From: Gilliamella sp. wkB308
GTDB taxonomy: Bacteria > Pseudomonadota > Gammaproteobacteria > Enterobacterales > Orbaceae
Length of the DNA stretch: 64,000 nucleotides
Reading direction: 5' to 3'
NCBI RefSeq assembly: GCF_001690185.1
Contig: NZ_LZGN01000037.1
Location: forward strand, 124,001 to 188,000
The notes beneath the pieces were generated by a model, which ran no database searches, was not told where the DNA came from, and saw only the letters and a list, made by a program, of their open reading frames with translations. The translations under genes and the position numbers were made by a program. Numbering within the stretch: position 1 is the first letter of the stretch; every line of letters starts with the position of its first letter. Shown here in pieces: positions 7,281 to 17,086 of the stretch.

Positions 7281-9566
7281 ATGAATAAATCAATATTTGT
7301 GACCAAGCGAGATGGTAAGAAAGAACCTATCAATCTTGATAAAATTCACAAGGTAATTACATGGGCAGCAGAAGGATTAGAAAATGTTTCGGTATCTCAA
7401 GTTGAATTACGTTCACATATTCAATTTTATGATGGGATCCGAACATCTGATATTCATGAAACAATTATTCGGGCTGCCGCCGATCTTATATCGCAAGATT
7501 CACCAGATTATCAATATTTGGCTGCACGTTTAGCCATTTTTCATTTACGTAAAAAAGCCTATAACCAATTTACTCCTCCACCACTTTATGAACATGTAAA
7601 AAAACTAGTGGCAAGTGACCGTTATGATAAACACTTACTTGAAGATTATACGCAAGAAGAGTTTGAACAAATGGATAAAATCATCGACCATTGGCGTGAT
7701 ATGTCTTTTTCGTACGCGGCAGTAAAACAGCTTGAAGGAAAATACTTAGTTCAAAATCGGGTAACAGGCGAGATTTATGAAAGTGCGCAGTTTTTATACA
7801 TTTTAGTCGCAGCTTGTCTTTTTGCTAATTACCCTAAAGATACACGTCTTAGCTATATCAAACGCTTTTATGATGCAGTCTCAACTTTTAAAATTTCATT
7901 GCCAACGCCAATTATGGCCGGTGTTCGCACCCCAACACGCCAATTCAGCTCATGTGTACTTATCGAATGTGATGACAGCTTAGATTCCATTAATGCGACG
8001 GCAAGTGCGATTGTCAAATATGTGTCACAACGCGCAGGTATTGGGGTTAATGCAGGCAAAATTCGAGCGCTTGGTAGTTCAATTCGTGGTGGTGAAGCTT
8101 TCCACACTGGTTGTATCCCATTCTATAAATATTTTCAAACAGCAGTAAAATCCTGTTCACAAGGCGGTGTTCGTGGTGGTGCTGCAACGGTATTTTATCC
8201 ACTTTGGCATTTAGAAGTTGAAAGTCTATTAGTTTTACGTAACAACCGTGGAGTTGAAGAAAACCGTGTTCGACATTTGGATTATGGTGTTCAGATTAAT
8301 AAATTAATGTATCAACGCTTAATCCAAAACGAAAACATTACCCTTTTCAGCCCGTCAGATGTTCCGGGTCTTTACGAGGCGTTTTTTGCCGATCAAGCAA
8401 AATTCGATGCGCTGTATCATCAATATGAACAAGATGTGAACATTCGAAAACGTGTAGTAAAAGCGGTAGAACTTTTTGCCCTGTTAATGCAAGAACGTGC
8501 ATCAACTGGACGTATTTATATTCAAAATGTTGACCACTGTAATACTCACAGTCCATTCAATGCTCAGCTTGCGCCTGTACATCAATCCAATTTATGTATG
8601 GAAATTGCGTTACCAACTAAACCGCTGAATAATGTCAACGATGAAAAGGGTGAAATAGCACTATGTACACTGTCCGCCTTTAATTTAGGTGAAATTCAAT
8701 CGTTAGATGATTTTGAAGAGCTTGCCGATTTAACGGTTCGTGCCCTTGATTCACTGCTTGATTATCAAGATTACCCAGTTCCTGCTGCTCGCAATTCATC
8801 CATTAATCGCCGTACATTAGGTATTGGCGTCATTAACTATGCCTATTATTTAGCAAAACATGGGGTAAAATATTCAGACGGTAGCGCTAATAATTTAACT
8901 CACCGCACGTTTGAAGCGATGCAATATTATCTTTTAAAAGCCTCAAATAACTTAGCGAAAGAAAAAGGTGCATGTAACTTATTTAACGAAACAACCTATT
9001 CACAAGGTATATTACCGATAGATACCTATAAAAAGGATCTTGATACCATTACTAAAGAGCCATTACATTATGATTGGGAATCACTGCGTGAATCAATTAA
9101 AACTCATGGTCTACGTAATTCAACCTTATCGGCGTTAATGCCTTCTGAAACATCTTCGCAAATATCTAATGCGACCAATGGTATCGAGCCACCTCGAGGA
9201 TATGTTAGCGTTAAAGCCTCAAAAGATGGCATCTTAAAGCAAGTAGTACCTGACTATAAAGATTTAAAAAACTTCTATGAACTACTGTGGCAAATTCCTA
9301 ATAATACGGGCTATTTACAATTAGTTGGTATTATGCAGAAATTTATCGATCAATCAATTTCGGCTAACACCAATTATGATCCGACAAAATTCCCGAATGA
9401 CAAAGTACCGATGAAACAGCTACTTGCTGATTTATTAACCGCATATAAATTTGGTGTCAAAACACTCTACTACCATAACACACGTGATGGGGCGGAAGAT
9501 ATTCAAGGGGATATTGCACTAACTGAAAGTGATGACGGCTGTGAAGGCGGGGCCTGTAAAATTTAA
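7281..9566 (+). CDS. nrdA: Ribonucleoside-diphosphate reductase class Ia, alpha subunit NrdA
   Basis: Reduces ribonucleoside diphosphates to deoxy forms with NrdB. I chose the ATG at 7281 (GGATGGA just upstream), which gives 761 residues, exactly the E. coli length. A longer reading from 7194 would run through the NrdR boxes. An N-terminal ATP-cone (about 5-95, KRDGKKEPINLDKI) gives dATP inhibition. The active-site cysteines are present: C225 (SSCVLIEC), SNLCMEIALP with the thiyl Cys and Glu, ALCTLSAFN, and the C-terminal pair in CEGGACKI (C754, C759) that takes electrons from thioredoxin or glutaredoxin. nrdB follows 129 bp downstream. Confidence 0.97.
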   Translation: MNKSIFVTKRDGKKEPINLDKIHKVITWAAEGLENVSVSQVELRSHIQFYDGIRTSDIHETIIRAAADLISQDSPDYQYLAARLAIFHLRKKAYNQFTPPPLYEHVKKLVASDRYDKHLLEDYTQEEFEQMDKIIDHWRDMSFSYAAVKQLEGKYLVQNRVTGEIYESAQFLYILVAACLFANYPKDTRLSYIKRFYDAVSTFKISLPTPIMAGVRTPTRQFSSCVLIECDDSLDSINATASAIVKYVSQRAGIGVNAGKIRALGSSIRGGEAFHTGCIPFYKYFQTAVKSCSQGGVRGGAATVFYPLWHLEVESLLVLRNNRGVEENRVRHLDYGVQINKLMYQRLIQNENITLFSPSDVPGLYEAFFADQAKFDALYHQYEQDVNIRKRVVKAVELFALLMQERASTGRIYIQNVDHCNTHSPFNAQLAPVHQSNLCMEIALPTKPLNNVNDEKGEIALCTLSAFNLGEIQSLDDFEELADLTVRALDSLLDYQDYPVPAARNSSINRRTLGIGVINYAYYLAKHGVKYSDGSANNLTHRTFEAMQYYLLKASNNLAKEKGACNLFNETTYSQGILPIDTYKKDLDTITKEPLHYDWESLRESIKTHGLRNSTLSALMPSETSSQISNATNGIEPPRGYVSVKASKDGILKQVVPDYKDLKNFYELLWQIPNNTGYLQLVGIMQKFIDQSISANTNYDPTKFPNDKVPMKQLLADLLTAYKFGVKTLYYHNTRDGAEDIQGDIALTESDDGCEGGACKI

Positions 9567-9609
9567 TCGCTTTTATAAAAAAATAACGCATTACTTCAAA
9601 AATGTTCAA

Positions 9610-9627
9610 TGGGGATTTTAATCCCCA
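9610..9627 (+). other. Hairpin between nrdA and nrdB
   Basis: TGGGGAT and ATCCCCA arms with a short T/A loop, 44 bp after the nrdA stop. No T-run follows directly, so it is more likely an mRNA-stability or attenuation element inside the nrdAB transcript than a full terminator. Confidence 0.4.
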
Positions 9628-9695
9628 ATAATTGCCCTTTTTCCGCTGTCGATAGGTAGTGGTAAAAGCAACTAAAATCAGTTAGGAGTACGACT

Positions 9696-10832
9696 ATGAA
9701 TATGAATTACAGTACCTTTTCGCATGTACATAACGATCAGCTTAAAGAACCCATGTTTCTTGGTCAACCAGTTAATGTGGCGCGTTATGACCAACAAAAG
9801 TATGAGATGTTTGAAAAATTAATCGAAAAACAACTTTCGTTTTTTTGGCGTCCGGAAGAAGTCGATATATCTCAAGACCGCATTGACTATGCAGCACTAC
9901 CCGAACATGAAAAACATATTTTCATTAGTAATTTAAAATACCAAACGTTACTTGATTCGATTCAAGGTCGTAGCCCAAACGTTGCTTTACTCCCTTTAAT
10001 TTCAATTCCTGAACTTGAAACTTGGGTAGAAACGTGGTCGTTTTCTGAGACGATTCACTCTCGTTCTTACACACACATCATACGTAACATTGTCAATGAT
10101 CCCTCAGTGGTATTTGATGATATTGTGACAAATAAAGAGATCCAAAAACGTGCGGGTGACATTGCGGGTTATTATGATGATCTAATTAGCTATGCGAGTT
10201 ATTACAACTTATTGGGTGAAGGGAATCACACGGTTAACAATAAAACCATTACTATAAGCTTACGTGAGTTGAAAAAGAAACTGTACCTTTGCTTAATGAG
10301 TGTTAATGCGCTTGAAGCCATTCGTTTTTATGTCAGTTTTGCTTGTTCATTTGCTTTCGCTGAACGTGAACTAATGGAAGGAAATGCAAAAATCATCAAA
10401 CTTATTGCCCGTGATGAAGCCCTACACTTAACGGGAACTCAATTTATGATTAATACGCTTCGTAGTGGTGAAGATGATCCTGAAATGGCCGAAATCGCAA
10501 AAGAGTGTGAACAAGACTGCTATGATCTGTTTTTACAAGCAGCAAATCAAGAAAAAGAGTGGGCGGCATACTTATTTGAAGGCGGTTCAATGATTGGCTT
10601 AAATAAAGATATTTTATGTCAATATGTTGAATACATCACCAATATTCGTATGCAAGCGGTCGGATTGAAATTGCCTTACGAAGTAAAATCTAACCCGATT
10701 CCATGGATCAATAATTGGTTAGTATCCGATAATGTGCAAGTTGCGCCACAAGAAGCCGAAATGAGCTCTTATCTAGTCGGTCAAATTGATTCTGAAATCA
10801 ATGAAGATGATTTGAGTGATTTTACTTTATAG
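9696..10832 (+). CDS. nrdB: Ribonucleoside-diphosphate reductase class Ia, beta subunit NrdB
   Basis: 378-residue ferritin-like subunit that holds the di-iron centre and the stable tyrosyl radical. The radical tyrosine is Y125 in [11 protein letters not shown] (Tyr122 of E. coli). Iron ligands are in [17 protein letters not shown] and ARDEALHLT. The C-terminal acidic tail that docks on NrdA ([12 protein letters not shown]) is intact. The start ATG follows TTAGGAGTACGACT. The ferredoxin gene yfaE, which follows nrdB in E. coli and maintains the cofactor, is not found here. Confidence 0.97.
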   Translation: MNMNYSTFSHVHNDQLKEPMFLGQPVNVARYDQQKYEMFEKLIEKQLSFFWRPEEVDISQDRIDYAALPEHEKHIFISNLKYQTLLDSIQGRSPNVALLPLISIPELETWVETWSFSETIHSRSYTHIIRNIVNDPSVVFDDIVTNKEIQKRAGDIAGYYDDLISYASYYNLLGEGNHTVNNKTITISLRELKKKLYLCLMSVNALEAIRFYVSFACSFAFAERELMEGNAKIIKLIARDEALHLTGTQFMINTLRSGEDDPEMAEIAKECEQDCYDLFLQAANQEKEWAAYLFEGGSMIGLNKDILCQYVEYITNIRMQAVGLKLPYEVKSNPIPWINNWLVSDNVQVAPQEAEMSSYLVGQIDSEINEDDLSDFTL

Positions 10833-10861
10833 TTTACGCTGTCATTAAAACTTCCTATTCT

Positions 10862-10907
10862 GACTTGCGCAGGTTGACGACTAAAGCCTGTGCAAGTCTT
10901 ATCTTTA
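10862..10907 (+). terminator. Terminator of nrdAB
   Basis: 12-bp stem (GACTTGCGCAGG at 10862-10873 and CCTGTGCAAGTC at 10887-10898, one G-U pair) with a 13-nt loop and the T-rich tail TTATCTTT, beginning 30 bp after the nrdB stop. Confidence 0.75.
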
Positions 10908-11049
10908 GCGGTTAACCAAATCCAAGCAATTACAATCCGAATTCTTTTTTTAATTTATATTACATTTCTTAATGTTTGATTAATAATCTTTTTAATTGTA
11001 TTATTTAACCAATATTAGTTAAATAAATCAAAAGGAAGTAAGAAGTAAA

Positions 11050-11694
11050 ATGAATAAATTCATAGTAAGTTTAATTGCTATTACGTTACTATCAGGTTGT
11101 AAGGTTGAATTAGCACCGACTGTAAATCTTAGCGATGTGCAAAGTGAAACGGCAAAAATCGTACAGTCAAAAATATTGATTGAAGTTTCATCATGTACTG
11201 ACTTTAAAGATTCACGACAAGAATCATCCACGTTAATAAAAGCAAAAAATGAAATTCAAAAAATTTTTGCGGATGCAAAATATATTGAATGTTATCGAGA
11301 AAAAATGGATTCTAAAGCCGTATTTGAAATACCGATTATGGTAGGTGGAAAAGCGGGTAATGGCGATATCCAAATACGCAATAACGAGACAGGCGGTATG
11401 GTTGTTGAAATGTCAAAAAAATTAGAACAAAAGATCAGTAATCACCAAAATTCGACATTCCGCAAAATCAATACATCAATCAGTATTAACGTCAATAATG
11501 ATTTGAATCAAGCACAACAAATTATTGGTTATGCTATCTATCTTGATAACAATGCGATTCCTGTATCTAAGTATGATTTAAAACCAGGTCAGCATACGAT
11601 AAAATTATCTGATGTTTCGGTCTCTGCAATATTAACTAAGGGTTCCGCTTTAGTTTATGAAAATGCCAATGATTCAATCAATACAAATAATTAG
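11050..11694 (+). CDS. Lipoprotein of unknown function
   Basis: 214-residue predicted lipoprotein. A signal sequence ends in the lipobox LLSGC (Cys17); the mature part has about 198 residues. Two further cysteine-containing segments (VSSCTDF near 58, YIECYREK near 85) could form a disulfide. The rest is mixed alpha/beta with a central basic/glutamate-rich helix (MSKKLEQKISNHQ). AAGGAAGTAAGAAGTAAA precedes the ATG. I do not recognise the family with certainty; it is reminiscent of small phage/plasmid-borne DUF lipoproteins. It stands alone downstream of the nrdB terminator. Confidence 0.7.
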   Translation: MNKFIVSLIAITLLSGCKVELAPTVNLSDVQSETAKIVQSKILIEVSSCTDFKDSRQESSTLIKAKNEIQKIFADAKYIECYREKMDSKAVFEIPIMVGGKAGNGDIQIRNNETGGMVVEMSKKLEQKISNHQNSTFRKINTSISINVNNDLNQAQQIIGYAIYLDNNAIPVSKYDLKPGQHTIKLSDVSVSAILTKGSALVYENANDSINTNN

Positions 11695-11983
11695 CTTTAA
11701 CTAAAATAAAAGCCTATCAATGCTTTTATTTGGTTTATGACATTTAAAATGTAGGGTAAAAACTATCGAATTGCTATTTAGCTTGACGAAATGATGTTAT
11801 TTTTTGGGGTATCAATCATAATAGATAACAGTAAATGTTTTCGTGTTAATTACTATCAATATTTAAAGCATAATTGAATAAAACTGTGTTATATTGTAGT
11901 TGCACTAACATTTAAAACAGTACTATTCATCGATCTTGAAAAAACTTACTTCATTTTTACTTACATTAATTATAGGTTTTAAT

Positions 11984-12424
11984 ATGAAAAAACTTTTATT
12001 GAGTAGTCTTGTCGGTTTAGTTTTGGTTGGTTGTGGTGAAAAAAAAGTAACTGAAGAAATGCTTATTGGTGAGTGGGATTGCACATTTTCAGGGCAAGAG
12101 GCAAAATGGGAAAATGGGAAATTTTCTGACTATGCGCCACTCAAACAAGATAAAGGGATGATTAAGTATTTTATGAAGGACAATACCTTATTTTTCAATT
12201 TTGGTACAGATACATCTTATCCATATAACTTAAAAGCTTATTATAATGATTCAATGGATATTAAATCCAATAATGGTGTTACATCAAAAACGCAAAAGAC
12301 CATGAACTATTTATCACCAGACAAATTCAAAACAACGGAAATAACTGAAATTCTTATCGATAATGCTCCAAACGCAAATCGAAAAATGAATGTAGAAATA
12401 AATTGTGATCGTGTAAAAAATTAA
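11984..12424 (+). CDS. Small lipoprotein of unknown function
   Basis: 146 residues from the ATG at 11984. The leader MKKLLLSSLVGLVLVGC is a complete lipoprotein signal with lipobox LVGC (Cys17). An upstream TTG at 11936 would add a redundant second hydrophobic leader and is less likely. The mature part contains GEWDCTF near the N-terminus and NCDRVKN at the end, so the two cysteines could pair. A repeating beta pattern with GEWDC suggests a lipocalin-like or DUF small barrel, as in other lipoproteins that start with LxGxWxC. Function unknown. Nothing in the neighbourhood explains its role. Confidence 0.65.
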   Translation: MKKLLLSSLVGLVLVGCGEKKVTEEMLIGEWDCTFSGQEAKWENGKFSDYAPLKQDKGMIKYFMKDNTLFFNFGTDTSYPYNLKAYYNDSMDIKSNNGVTSKTQKTMNYLSPDKFKTTEITEILIDNAPNANRKMNVEINCDRVKN

Positions 12425-12493
12425 AACAAATGTTCAAGCAACAAACTAAACTGTTGCTTGACAGTCTGTGAAAATCAGGTGACGATATGATTA

Positions 12494-15172
12494 TTGAATG
12501 GTCTTAATTTAATTCCCATGACGCAAGTGCATTTAATTTATCCTATTTCACCACTTGATTTTAGTGATGCTGAGATAAATATTAACTTTCTCAAACAACA
12601 CCTTGACCAATTTCAACAATGGTCGATGATGCAATTTAAACAAAATGCAGACATTGATGAATTAGTGCATTTACGCAGTCAATTTATCGATAAATTACTT
12701 GCACGATTATGGTGCTATTATCAAATTCCCGATCAAACATCATCACCTTTAAAAAATAATCGTATTGCATTAATCGCTGTCGGGGGATATGGGCGAGCAG
12801 AGCTACACCCTTTGTCAGATATTGATATTTTAATATTAAGTGATCACCCGCTTAATCATGACATCGAAAAAAAAATCGGCGAGTTAGTACGGTTGCTTTG
12901 GGATCTTCATTTGGATATCGGTCATAGTGTCAGAACATTAAAAACGTGTTTGCAAGAAGCTAAAAACGATATTACTATCATGACCAATCTAATTGAATCA
13001 AGATTGATTGCGGGTAATAATCCATTATTACAAACGCTTCGACAACACATTTTTAGTGATAAAATTTGGCCTTCTCCTGCTTTTTATCGTGCTAAAATTG
13101 CCGAACAGCAAGCCCGACATCAGCAATATCACAGTACAACTTATAATCTTGAACCTGATTTAAAAAATAGTCCGGGTGGTCTACGGGATATGCAGATCAT
13201 TCAATGGATTGCGATTCGTCACTTTGGTGGTGAATTTTCACAAAAAACTGCTGATTTTCATTACCTTACTTTAGAAGAGGTAGACGAATTTAGGACTTGT
13301 CGTAAATTTTTATGGCGTATTCGTTTTGCCCTCCACAGTGTCATTACTCGCTATGACAACCGATTGCTTTTTGATCGTCAATTAAGTATCGCTAAGCTTT
13401 TAGGCTATCAAGGTCAAGGAAATGCACCCGTCGAACAAATGATGCATGATTACTATCGAATTGCACACAACGTTACTGAACTCAATCAGATGTTACTGCA
13501 ATTATTTGATGAGTCTATTCTTGAAGTTAATCCAACCAATAAACCCTATGCTATCGATGAACATTTTCAAATCCGAGAGAAATTAATTGATGTAAAAGAT
13601 GACAATATCTTTAAAAAAGATCCGACAATGATATTACAGCTGTTTTACACCATTTTGCTCAATCCTCAAATCATCGGTCTCTATTCTAATACCATTCGAC
13701 AGTTACGCTCTGCAAGGCGAAAACTCACCACATTATTATGTGAACACCCTAAAGCCAGAACACTATTTATGCAAATAATTAAGCATCCGGACGCCATTGC
13801 AAAAGCGATTTTACCCATGCATCGTTATGGTATTTTAGCGGTCTATATACCCGGTTGGAAACATATCGCTGGCATGATGCAATTTGATCTATTTCATACC
13901 TATACGGTTGATGAACATACGATACGATTATTAATAGAGCTTGATAGCTTAAAATCAGAACAAGGAAAACAAAAGCATCCTAATAGCTCAAGCGTTTTTG
14001 CTAAGTTATCCAGACCTGAACTGTTAATTATCACGGGTTTATTTCATGATATTGGTAAAGGTCGTCATGGTGATCATTCTGAAATTGGTGCTAAATTAGT
14101 TGAAAAATTTTGTCAATTACATGAGATTGAAACAAAAGATACCGACCTGATAATCTGGTTAGTACGCTATCATTTACTGATGTCTGTCACGGCACAAAAT
14201 CGCGATTTACAAGATCCTGCTGTGATTCAAGAATTTGTTCAACAGGTTAAAAGTCGCCGTCGTCTTCAATATTTACTTTGTTTAACTGTTGCTGATGTAT
14301 GTGCAACGAACGAAACACTTTGGAACAGTTGGAAACAAAGCTTAATACGTCAACTGTATTTTAATGCCGAACACTTATTTGACATTGGCATTCACCAAAT
14401 CCCAGAACAACGGAGTATTGCTCGTCAACACAAGCAAGAAGCATTATCCATCTTAATTGCTCAAAATTATAATGAGCAACACATCAAAAACTTCTGGCTA
14501 AACTTTCGTGTTGATTACTTTTTACGATACAGCACTGAACAAATTGTTTGGCATGCCCAAAATTTGTTAAACCACGACTTAATGCAAACGCTAGTTATGA
14601 TCAATCCCACACCGTATCATGGTGGCACAGAAATCGTTATTTACTCGCCAGATAGACCTTATTTGTTTGCGACCGCCTGCAACAACTTGAGTATGCACAA
14701 TTTAAACATCCTTGAAGCACTTATCATTACCAATAAACAAGGATTTGCGCTTGATACCTTTATCGTACTCGAACCTAACGGCAATACCGTTCAATCTGAT
14801 CGCCATGAAGGTATAATAAATTCGCTTGAAAAAACATTACAGCAACCGATTTATAAAGGTGTTACGGTAAAACCACCTAAACAACGATTACGTTCTTTTT
14901 CAGTGCCGACACAAATTAACTTTTTATCATCCTTTAACGAAAGTCAAACCTATATGGAATTGATTGCTTTAGACAGACCAGGACTTTTAGCTTGTGTTGG
15001 TGAAGTTTTTGCTAACTTAGAGATATCTTTAAGGAGTGCCAAAATTGCCACAATCGGCGAACATATCGAGGATCTGTTTATTTTGACCGACAAACATAAC
15101 CATGCCCTTGATGATGATACTTGTCATAAACTAAAACAATCCATCATTGTTGCGCTTGACGCAATGAATTAA
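12494..15172 (+). CDS. glnD: Bifunctional uridylyltransferase/uridylyl-removing enzyme GlnD
   Basis: Nitrogen sensor that uridylylates PII proteins (GlnB/GlnK) when glutamine is low and removes UMP when it is high. The 892 residues match E. coli GlnD (890). Domains: nucleotidyltransferase with GGYGRAELHPLSDIDILIL (97-115), a helical linker, an HD hydrolase with LFHDIGKGRHGDHS (about 516-530), and two C-terminal ACT domains (from about 708 and 815). The start is uncertain: TTG at 12494 or ATG at 12518. The Shine-Dalgarno AGGTGA at 12477 best serves a 6-codon reading frame at 12487-12507 that overlaps the TTG, so translation may be coupled. An AEC transporter gene follows 24 bp downstream. Confidence 0.95.
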   Translation: MNGLNLIPMTQVHLIYPISPLDFSDAEININFLKQHLDQFQQWSMMQFKQNADIDELVHLRSQFIDKLLARLWCYYQIPDQTSSPLKNNRIALIAVGGYGRAELHPLSDIDILILSDHPLNHDIEKKIGELVRLLWDLHLDIGHSVRTLKTCLQEAKNDITIMTNLIESRLIAGNNPLLQTLRQHIFSDKIWPSPAFYRAKIAEQQARHQQYHSTTYNLEPDLKNSPGGLRDMQIIQWIAIRHFGGEFSQKTADFHYLTLEEVDEFRTCRKFLWRIRFALHSVITRYDNRLLFDRQLSIAKLLGYQGQGNAPVEQMMHDYYRIAHNVTELNQMLLQLFDESILEVNPTNKPYAIDEHFQIREKLIDVKDDNIFKKDPTMILQLFYTILLNPQIIGLYSNTIRQLRSARRKLTTLLCEHPKARTLFMQIIKHPDAIAKAILPMHRYGILAVYIPGWKHIAGMMQFDLFHTYTVDEHTIRLLIELDSLKSEQGKQKHPNSSSVFAKLSRPELLIITGLFHDIGKGRHGDHSEIGAKLVEKFCQLHEIETKDTDLIIWLVRYHLLMSVTAQNRDLQDPAVIQEFVQQVKSRRRLQYLLCLTVADVCATNETLWNSWKQSLIRQLYFNAEHLFDIGIHQIPEQRSIARQHKQEALSILIAQNYNEQHIKNFWLNFRVDYFLRYSTEQIVWHAQNLLNHDLMQTLVMINPTPYHGGTEIVIYSPDRPYLFATACNNLSMHNLNILEALIITNKQGFALDTFIVLEPNGNTVQSDRHEGIINSLEKTLQQPIYKGVTVKPPKQRLRSFSVPTQINFLSSFNESQTYMELIALDRPGLLACVGEVFANLEISLRSAKIATIGEHIEDLFILTDKHNHALDDDTCHKLKQSIIVALDAMN

Positions 15173-15196
15173 TCACATAAATTAAAGATAACAACT

Positions 15197-16120
15197 ATGC
15201 AATTTTTTACTATTTTGTTTCCTATTTTTTGTATTTTCGTGGTGGGATTTATTGCGCAGAAAAAACTACATTTCGATGTGGCAAACCTGTCCAAAATGTC
15301 CCTGTATGTGCTTTCACCCTTTTTGGCATTTAAAACATTTTATACACATATCTTAACAACAGAATATTTATTCTATATTTGCTATATTTTTGGTCTCTGT
15401 TTTGCTCTAGTCATTATTATTTCGATTTGGTCTGTTGTGATGAAATATTCCAGCAAAGAACGCTGTGCAATGATTTTAAGCGCTTGTTTTATGAATAATG
15501 GTAATTATGGTACGCCCGTACTACTTGTCTTTTTTGGCACAGTAGGTTTTGATCTGGGCGTAATTATGATGGTGCTACAACAATTTGTCATGAGTACTGT
15601 TGGTATCTATTATGCGGCAAAAGGAAGTGCACGAGATGATATCGTTACACAAAAAGATGTCATTAATAAAGTTATTCGAATGCCTGTGGCGTATGGGGCG
15701 TTTTTAGGTATCCTTTTTCAGCTTTGTAACATTCCCTTGTCCAAATCGATTATGACGTCCATTGGGATGATTGGTGACGCATCCATCGTGGTTATTATGA
15801 TTATATTAGGTATGCAATTAGCGAAAATAAAAATCACCCAACTGGATTATCCTAAATTGTCGTTTGCACTCCTCACACGGATGATTCTATCGCCAATTGT
15901 TGCTTGTGCCATGGTCTACTTCATGCCTATTGCACCGGTATATAAGCAAGTGCTAATCGTACTAGCGGCAATGCCAAGTGCAGCAAACACGACATTAATG
16001 TCGGTACAATTTGACACGCACCCTGAACTTGTATCAAGTGCCACTTTTTTCAGTACTTTAATCAGTTTAATTACCCTACCTATTGTTCTATCTTTGGTTG
16101 GAGCACCTATCCCTTACTGA
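15197..16120 (+). CDS. AEC family transporter
   Basis: 307-residue inner-membrane protein with about 10 hydrophobic segments in two inverted halves, as in the auxin efflux carrier (AEC) family. Typical motifs are MNNGNYGTPVLLVFFG (about 100-115) and the C-terminal AMPSAANTTLMSVQF (about 259-273). Bacterial members move malate, malonate or other small organic acids. The substrate cannot be read from sequence. It starts 24 bp after glnD and ends at a strong terminator, so it is probably co-transcribed with glnD. Confidence 0.85.
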   Translation: MQFFTILFPIFCIFVVGFIAQKKLHFDVANLSKMSLYVLSPFLAFKTFYTHILTTEYLFYICYIFGLCFALVIIISIWSVVMKYSSKERCAMILSACFMNNGNYGTPVLLVFFGTVGFDLGVIMMVLQQFVMSTVGIYYAAKGSARDDIVTQKDVINKVIRMPVAYGAFLGILFQLCNIPLSKSIMTSIGMIGDASIVVIMIILGMQLAKIKITQLDYPKLSFALLTRMILSPIVACAMVYFMPIAPVYKQVLIVLAAMPSAANTTLMSVQFDTHPELVSSATFFSTLISLITLPIVLSLVGAPIPY

Positions 16121-16125
16121 TTCAT

Positions 16126-16157
16126 GATCTCTCGATAAGAGAGATCTTATCTTTTTA
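16126..16157 (+). terminator. Terminator after glnD-AEC transporter
   Basis: Perfect 8-bp stem GATCTCTC / GAGAGATC with a 5-nt loop, followed by TTATCTTTTT, 6 bp after the AEC stop codon. Confidence 0.8.
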
Positions 16158-16349
16158 CCATCTAAAATTATTTTTTTGATAAACGTTATCTTGATTTGGC
16201 CCTACGCGTAAATGTTGGTTAAGTCCATTAATGGCTTTTATTTCATCTAAGGTGAGTTCAAAATCAGTTAATTAATAAGTGCCAAAACCGAGTTGCTGCA
16301 TTGCAACATGATGACTAAGCATAATTTTACTGTAGATCGAAATCGTCAT
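16155..16349 (-). pseudogene. Internally deleted aldo/keto reductase remnant (DkgA-like)
   Basis: A 65-codon stretch with a good ribosome binding site (AGAGGT) and ATG at 16349 reads like the two ends of an aldo/keto reductase joined together. The first 25 codons end in MQQLGFGTY, matching the family N-terminus (VMPQLGLGVW in DkgA). One TAA interrupts it, then LTDFELTLDEIKAINGLNQ and LRVGPNQDN follow in the same frame, matching the family C-terminus (FRLDKDELGEIAKLD...RLGPDPD in DkgA). About 200 central residues, including the catalytic Tyr/Lys/His, are missing. This is seen directly; the enzyme identity beyond the family is uncertain. Confidence 0.7.
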
Positions 16350-16417
16350 GATAACCTCTTCTATTTCATTCAGATTATTGATCAATTATATCGATCATAT
16401 CCATATTATCAATTAAT

Positions 16418-17086
16418 TTAGGGTATTATCTCTTCATCATCACCACCCCACTCTTTTTCGAATTGCTTCACAAACTCAACCAATATCGCGTGACGTTTTA
16501 ATGCGATTTTTTTAGCAACTTGTGTATTCATCCTATCTTTGAGTAAAAAGAGTTTTTCATAAAAATGGTTTATCACTGTATTAGGTTGTTTATAGTTTTC
16601 TTCATTTAATGATGTTCTGGGTAATATAGTAGGATCATACATAATATTGTGCTTGTTCCCTCCGTAATAAAAAGTCCGAGCGATACCAATAGCACCAATG
16701 GCATCCAATCGATCTGCATCTTGCACAATTTGCCCTTCTAACGACAATTCCTTTTTTTGAGCCAGATTTTTTCGATATGACATATTTTCAATAATGTCAA
16801 AAATGTGTTTAATTTCGCTTTGACTGATAGTTTGTTGAATTAAAAAATCGTTTAACTCACTAATGGCATGATTCACATCAGTTACGACTTTTTCATCGAT
16901 AACATCATGAAGATAGGCACTTAAAATAACGATAAAGTGATTGGCTGTTGGCTCATGTTTTAAAATTTGTTTTGCCAATTTAACCACTCTTTCAATATGC
17001 GCCATATCATGTCCAGAAAAATCGTCAGCAAGTTTTTGTTTAACAAAAGTTTGAACATTATTGATAATTTTTTGTTGATCTAACAT
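16418..17086 (-). CDS. HD-domain phosphohydrolase (YpgQ/YedJ-like)
   Basis: 222 residues from the ATG at 17086, which has AGGAATCAAAGAAA in front; an upstream in-frame ATG at 17128 lacks a good ribosome site and would add a 14-residue extension not typical of the family. HD superfamily ligands are visible: GHDMAHIERV, AYLHDVID and QDADRLDAIGAIGIARTF. Homologues such as B. subtilis YpgQ are metal-dependent (deoxy)nucleotide pyrophosphohydrolases. The function is inferred from the family. It is convergent with the aldo/keto reductase remnant and the AEC gene. Confidence 0.85.
   Translation of the reverse strand: MLDQQKIINNVQTFVKQKLADDFSGHDMAHIERVVKLAKQILKHEPTANHFIVILSAYLHDVIDEKVVTDVNHAISELNDFLIQQTISQSEIKHIFDIIENMSYRKNLAQKKELSLEGQIVQDADRLDAIGAIGIARTFYYGGNKHNIMYDPTILPRTSLNEENYKQPNTVINHFYEKLFLLKDRMNTQVAKKIALKRHAILVEFVKQFEKEWGGDDEEIIP

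Noticed and set aside
11936-11983. Upstream TTG start for the lipoprotein at 11984
   Set aside because: It adds a second hydrophobic leader before a complete lipoprotein signal peptide.
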